The notes under the pieces are model-generated. The model was not told where the DNA came from. It was given only the letters and a program-made list of their open reading frames with translations, and did no database searches. Source: Phaeoceros laevis (Eukaryota; Anthocerotophyta; Anthocerotopsida; Notothyladales). From it: DNA of 21,087 nucleotides. The position numbers and the translations under genes are program-made. Within the stretch, counting starts at the first letter, position 1. Each line of letters begins with the position of its first letter. The stretch lies in the NCBI GenBank assembly GCA_049999765.1, contig JBNGIQ010009027.1, positions 1-21,087 on the forward strand, in the 5' to 3' direction. Positions 19,272 through 21,087 of the stretch are shown one piece after another.

Positions 19272-19420
19272 AGTTTTTTGTTTCTTTTAGAATTTTCGCA
19301 AGCCAACCACAGCACCTTTTATACTTTTAAAAATAGTGTAAAAGGGGTCTCCCTAGTTCACCCTGGGAACCGTGCAAAGTGGGGTCGACCAGCAGCAAAA
19401 TTCTAAAGAAACAAAAAACT
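19272..19420. mobile_element. 149-bp inverted-repeat element
   Basis: AGTTTTTTGTTTCTTTTAGAATTTTCGC (19272-19299, listed here as one arm) pairs with the arm at 19395-19420, with only two small differences. The interior holds nested arms CCTTTTATAC / GTGTAAAAGG. The element sits exactly where similarity between the foldback copies at 10034-10103 and 19430-19505 stops, so it probably inserted into the second copy. No target duplication was evident. Confidence 0.6.
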
Positions 19421-19429
19421 CATGTACCC

Positions 19430-19553
19430 GCCCGCATGCGGATGCCCCAACAAGGGCAAGGGGGGACCCTGAATGGGACCGTTAGCCACCTCAAATAAAC
19501 ACACACACACACACACACTCTGTTCTTTGACGAGTGCGTGTGTGTCAACAGCT
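19430..19553 (-). repeat. Truncated foldback-element end with AC/GT hairpin G
   Basis: Read on the minus strand, TATTTGAGGTGGCTAACGG, TCCCAT, CCCTTGCCCTTGTTGGGGCA and GCATGCGGGCGGGT follow the arm of the element at 10034-10104. The outer side is an AC tract folding with GTGCGTGTGTGT around CTGTTCTTTGACG. The rest of the element is missing. Confidence 0.65.
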
Positions 19554-19964
19554 TGTGTGTATGTAAACGTCATGATTTTGCAGACAACAAAAGTTGGCAT
19601 ATTAACGAAATGTTAATACGTCTTGACAAGAAGTTGTTAGAAGAATGAATTATCACTGATGGGCAAACATGATACCACAATGGTATGAAGGGCATCACCA
19701 GATGACATAGTTGGAAACTTCCGCACATAAAACTTAACAGGGTCTCCATTGAAATGGCGTTATTCTACATGAAGTAGCGACGAGGAGCATATACAACCCC
19801 AAGCTGTCAATTTTGCACAACCAAAGATGTTAAAAATGCCACTTTTTGTGTTAACTTGGAGTTGGTACGGCAGTCCACGCGACCTACTTTGTTAATTTTC
19901 ATTGTTTTCGAGTTACATCGCGTAAAAATTGTTTCATTTCACATAGGATAACAAATAAAACCCG
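19554..19964. other. Non-coding stretch before the GC-rich region
   Basis: No gene was recognised. It lies upstream of the putative exon at 20259, so promoter function is possible, but no clear TATA box was placed. Confidence 0.35.
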
Positions 19965-20011
19965 TTTTTGGCCAAAAAAAAGGGCCAAAAAGGCACCGGA
20001 CAGCCGGTGCC
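19965..20011. other. Two consecutive perfect hairpins
   Basis: TTTTTGGCC/GGCCAAAAA (19965-19991, 9-base loop) is followed immediately by GGCACCGG/CCGGTGCC (19992-20011, 4-base loop). On the minus strand the second hairpin followed by TTTTTGG resembles an intrinsic terminator, but that is not meaningful in plant nuclear DNA. They mark the left edge of the GC-rich segment. Confidence 0.7.
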
Positions 20012-20258
20012 TTTGCAGCAGTGAAAACCCGAAAGCGCGCGCCTGTGCCTGTCCTGTTCGGTTCGGAAGTGCAAGTGCCGTGAAAAATGCAAGGGGCCGT
20101 GCTCCCACCGGGCCGCCGGAGGTTAAGTGCTTGTCGATGCCTGTCCGCCTGCGTTGCAACCTGCAAGCATTCAAGATGCTTCAAACTCCAAGCCACAAGC
20201 AAAAACCAAAGCGCTACAACCTGGAACCCACACATAACCTGCTGCATAACCTACCACT

Positions 20259-20450
20259 ATGGGAGAGATTACAACCCGCCGCACGGGGAAGTTTCGAATT
20301 CTTGGGGACCGTGGGTCTGGCTCCTCTCCCGACGAGAGCCCTGGATCTTCTGCAGGATGCAGGTCATCAGATACATCAGTTGACTCTATACCATCCAAGT
20401 CCTCAGAATTCATGTCATCATCGCTAACATTCCGTTCAAGTGGAGGCCCG
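20259..20450 (+). CDS. Putative first coding exon, Ser-rich N-terminus, unknown
   Basis: An ATG with A at -3 and G at +4 (a good plant start context) opens a frame beginning MGEITTRRTGKFRILGDRG. It continues with a long Ser/Asp/Pro-rich, disordered-looking stretch (GSSPDESPGSSAG, DSIPSKSSEFMSSS). Upstream, 20012-20258 is GC-rich and could be a 5' leader. The frame stays open to 20699, but from about 20451 it runs antisense through PPR-derived sequence, so the genuine exon should end near there or be broken. I do not recognise the family. It could be a real exon with an intron donor near the junction, or a captured gene fragment. An open minus-strand frame (20413-20171) covers the same DNA but has a less natural composition. 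Confidence 0.35.
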
Positions 20451-20453
20451 GCT

Positions 20454-21074
20454 GCAAATAAAAGTCACATGGTCAGCAAGAATGAGGCCCGCCTCAGGAC
20501 TCCATTTGTCCATACACAACAAGCGCCTCTTGGCCGAGTCCTTGCTGTGCATACGCAGCAATCAGGGCTGTCCATGTTACCACATTCTTCGTGTCCATGC
20601 TGTCAAAACCCTGGCGTGCATCTTCCAGCCCACCACATTTTGCATACATGTCTACCAGGCAGGTGCCCACCACTACATCATCCAGCAGACCTCTTTTGAC
20701 AATCCTTGAGTGCAGCTCCCTGCCCTTCTGCAAGGCACCAGTACTTGCACACACCTTCCGAAGGCAAATAAAAGTCACATGGTTAGCCAGAATGAGGCCC
20801 GCCTCCTCCATTTGTTCATACACAACAAGCGCCTCTTGGCCGAGTCCTTGCTATGCATAACCAGCAATCAAGGCATTCCATGTCACCACATCCTTTTTGT
20901 CCATGCTGTCAAAAACCTCAGCTGGCGTGCACCTTCCAGCTCACCATATTTTGCATACATGTCCACCAGGCAGTTGCCCACCACTACATCATCCAGCAGA
21001 CTTCTTTTGACAATTTTTCAGTGCAGCTCCCTGCCCGTCAGCAAGGCACCAGTACTTGCACACACCTTCAGAAG
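20454..21074. repeat. Near-identical tandem duplication of a PPR triplet (309 + 312 bp)
   Basis: 20454-20762 and 20763-21074 align along their full length at DNA level with only scattered substitutions plus the two small insertions noted under the pseudogene. Normal PPR repeats diverge strongly in DNA, so this is a recent duplication of a whole triplet. Confidence 0.8.
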
Positions 21075-21087
21075 GCAAATAAAAGTC
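20454..21087 (-). pseudogene. Tandem PLS-type PPR repeat units, broken and incomplete
   Basis: On the minus strand two full units and the start of a third are marked by GCAAATAAAAGTC at 20454, 20763 and 21075, giving unit lengths of 309 and 312 bp (103-104 codons). That is the size of one P-L-S triplet. The best frame (20823-20494) contains VTFICLRKVCASTGALQKGR, LHSRIVKRGLL, CLVDMYAKCGGLEDAR and VVTWTALIAAYAQQG, all classic plant PPR helices. It ends prematurely through a 4-bp insertion (20496-20499). The right-hand unit has a TGA for Ser (21020-21018), a 5-bp insertion near 20917-20921 and a TAG for Gln (20853-20851). Functional PPR proteins act in organelle RNA editing and processing; this copy is a pseudogene fragment extending beyond the window. 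The motif wording resembles fern PPR expansions. Confidence 0.85.

Noticed and set aside
19974-20011. Intrinsic-terminator-like hairpin plus T run on the minus strand
   Set aside because: This is a bacterial signal without meaning in nuclear plant DNA, and no bacterial gene is nearby.
19899-20247. Minus-strand open frames of 91 and 102 codons in the GC-rich segment
   Set aside because: They have no motif, overlap each other and cross the perfect hairpins. High GC content explains their length.
20494-20860. Plus-strand open frames over the PPR region
   Set aside because: They are antisense shadows of clear PPR coding on the minus strand.

Overview
The window looks like gene-poor nuclear DNA from a land plant, most likely a fern. 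The main taxonomic clue is a PLS-type pentatricopeptide (PPR) fragment at the right edge, whose motif wording resembles the expanded fern PPR families. Plant-type LINE and hAT remnants and long AC/GT tracts agree with this. No bacterial-style operons, rRNA, tRNA or CRISPR arrays were seen. All coordinates and similarities come from reading by eye, without any alignment program.

Layout: 1-3817 is non-coding and carries one copy (403-1297) of a dispersed repeat and an N gap (2518-2527). 3822-4151 is a MITE-like element with long inverted ends and a possible 4-bp target duplication. 4596-9887 is one 5'-truncated non-LTR retrotransposon (LINE), bounded by a perfect 17-bp target-site duplication and ending in oligo-A. 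It holds a decayed reverse transcriptase C-terminus and zinc-finger region. Unusually, about 3 kb follows that region, including a second broken reading frame of about 500 codons with a Ser/Pro-rich head, a helical middle and a globular-looking tail. 9955-10432 is a foldback structure ending in AC/GT hairpins.

10433-15716 is mostly intergenic, with diverged repeat copies (11929, 12755, 13600), small tandem repeats, hairpins and a second N gap (15261-15270). 15725-16781 is a defective hAT transposon with terminal inverted repeats, an 8-bp target duplication (7 of 8 bases match), arrays of GTTTAAAAC motifs near both ends and a broken transposase dimerisation domain. 17865-18790 is a second copy of the left-hand repeat, colinear with 403-1297. 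19272-19553 holds a 149-bp inverted-repeat element beside another AC/GT hairpin end.

19960-20450 is GC-rich and contains a plausible first coding exon (ATG 20259). It abuts a minus-strand tandem array of PPR triplet units of 309 and 312 bp (20454-21087), broken by frameshifts and stops.

No intact, confidently functional gene was found. The window is best read as layered mobile-element insertions. The most interesting items are the LINE with a long extra 3' reading frame, the recurring AC/GT hairpin family with a conserved loop, a short peptide frame conserved between dispersed repeat copies, and the freshly tandem PPR unit joined to an unrelated exon.
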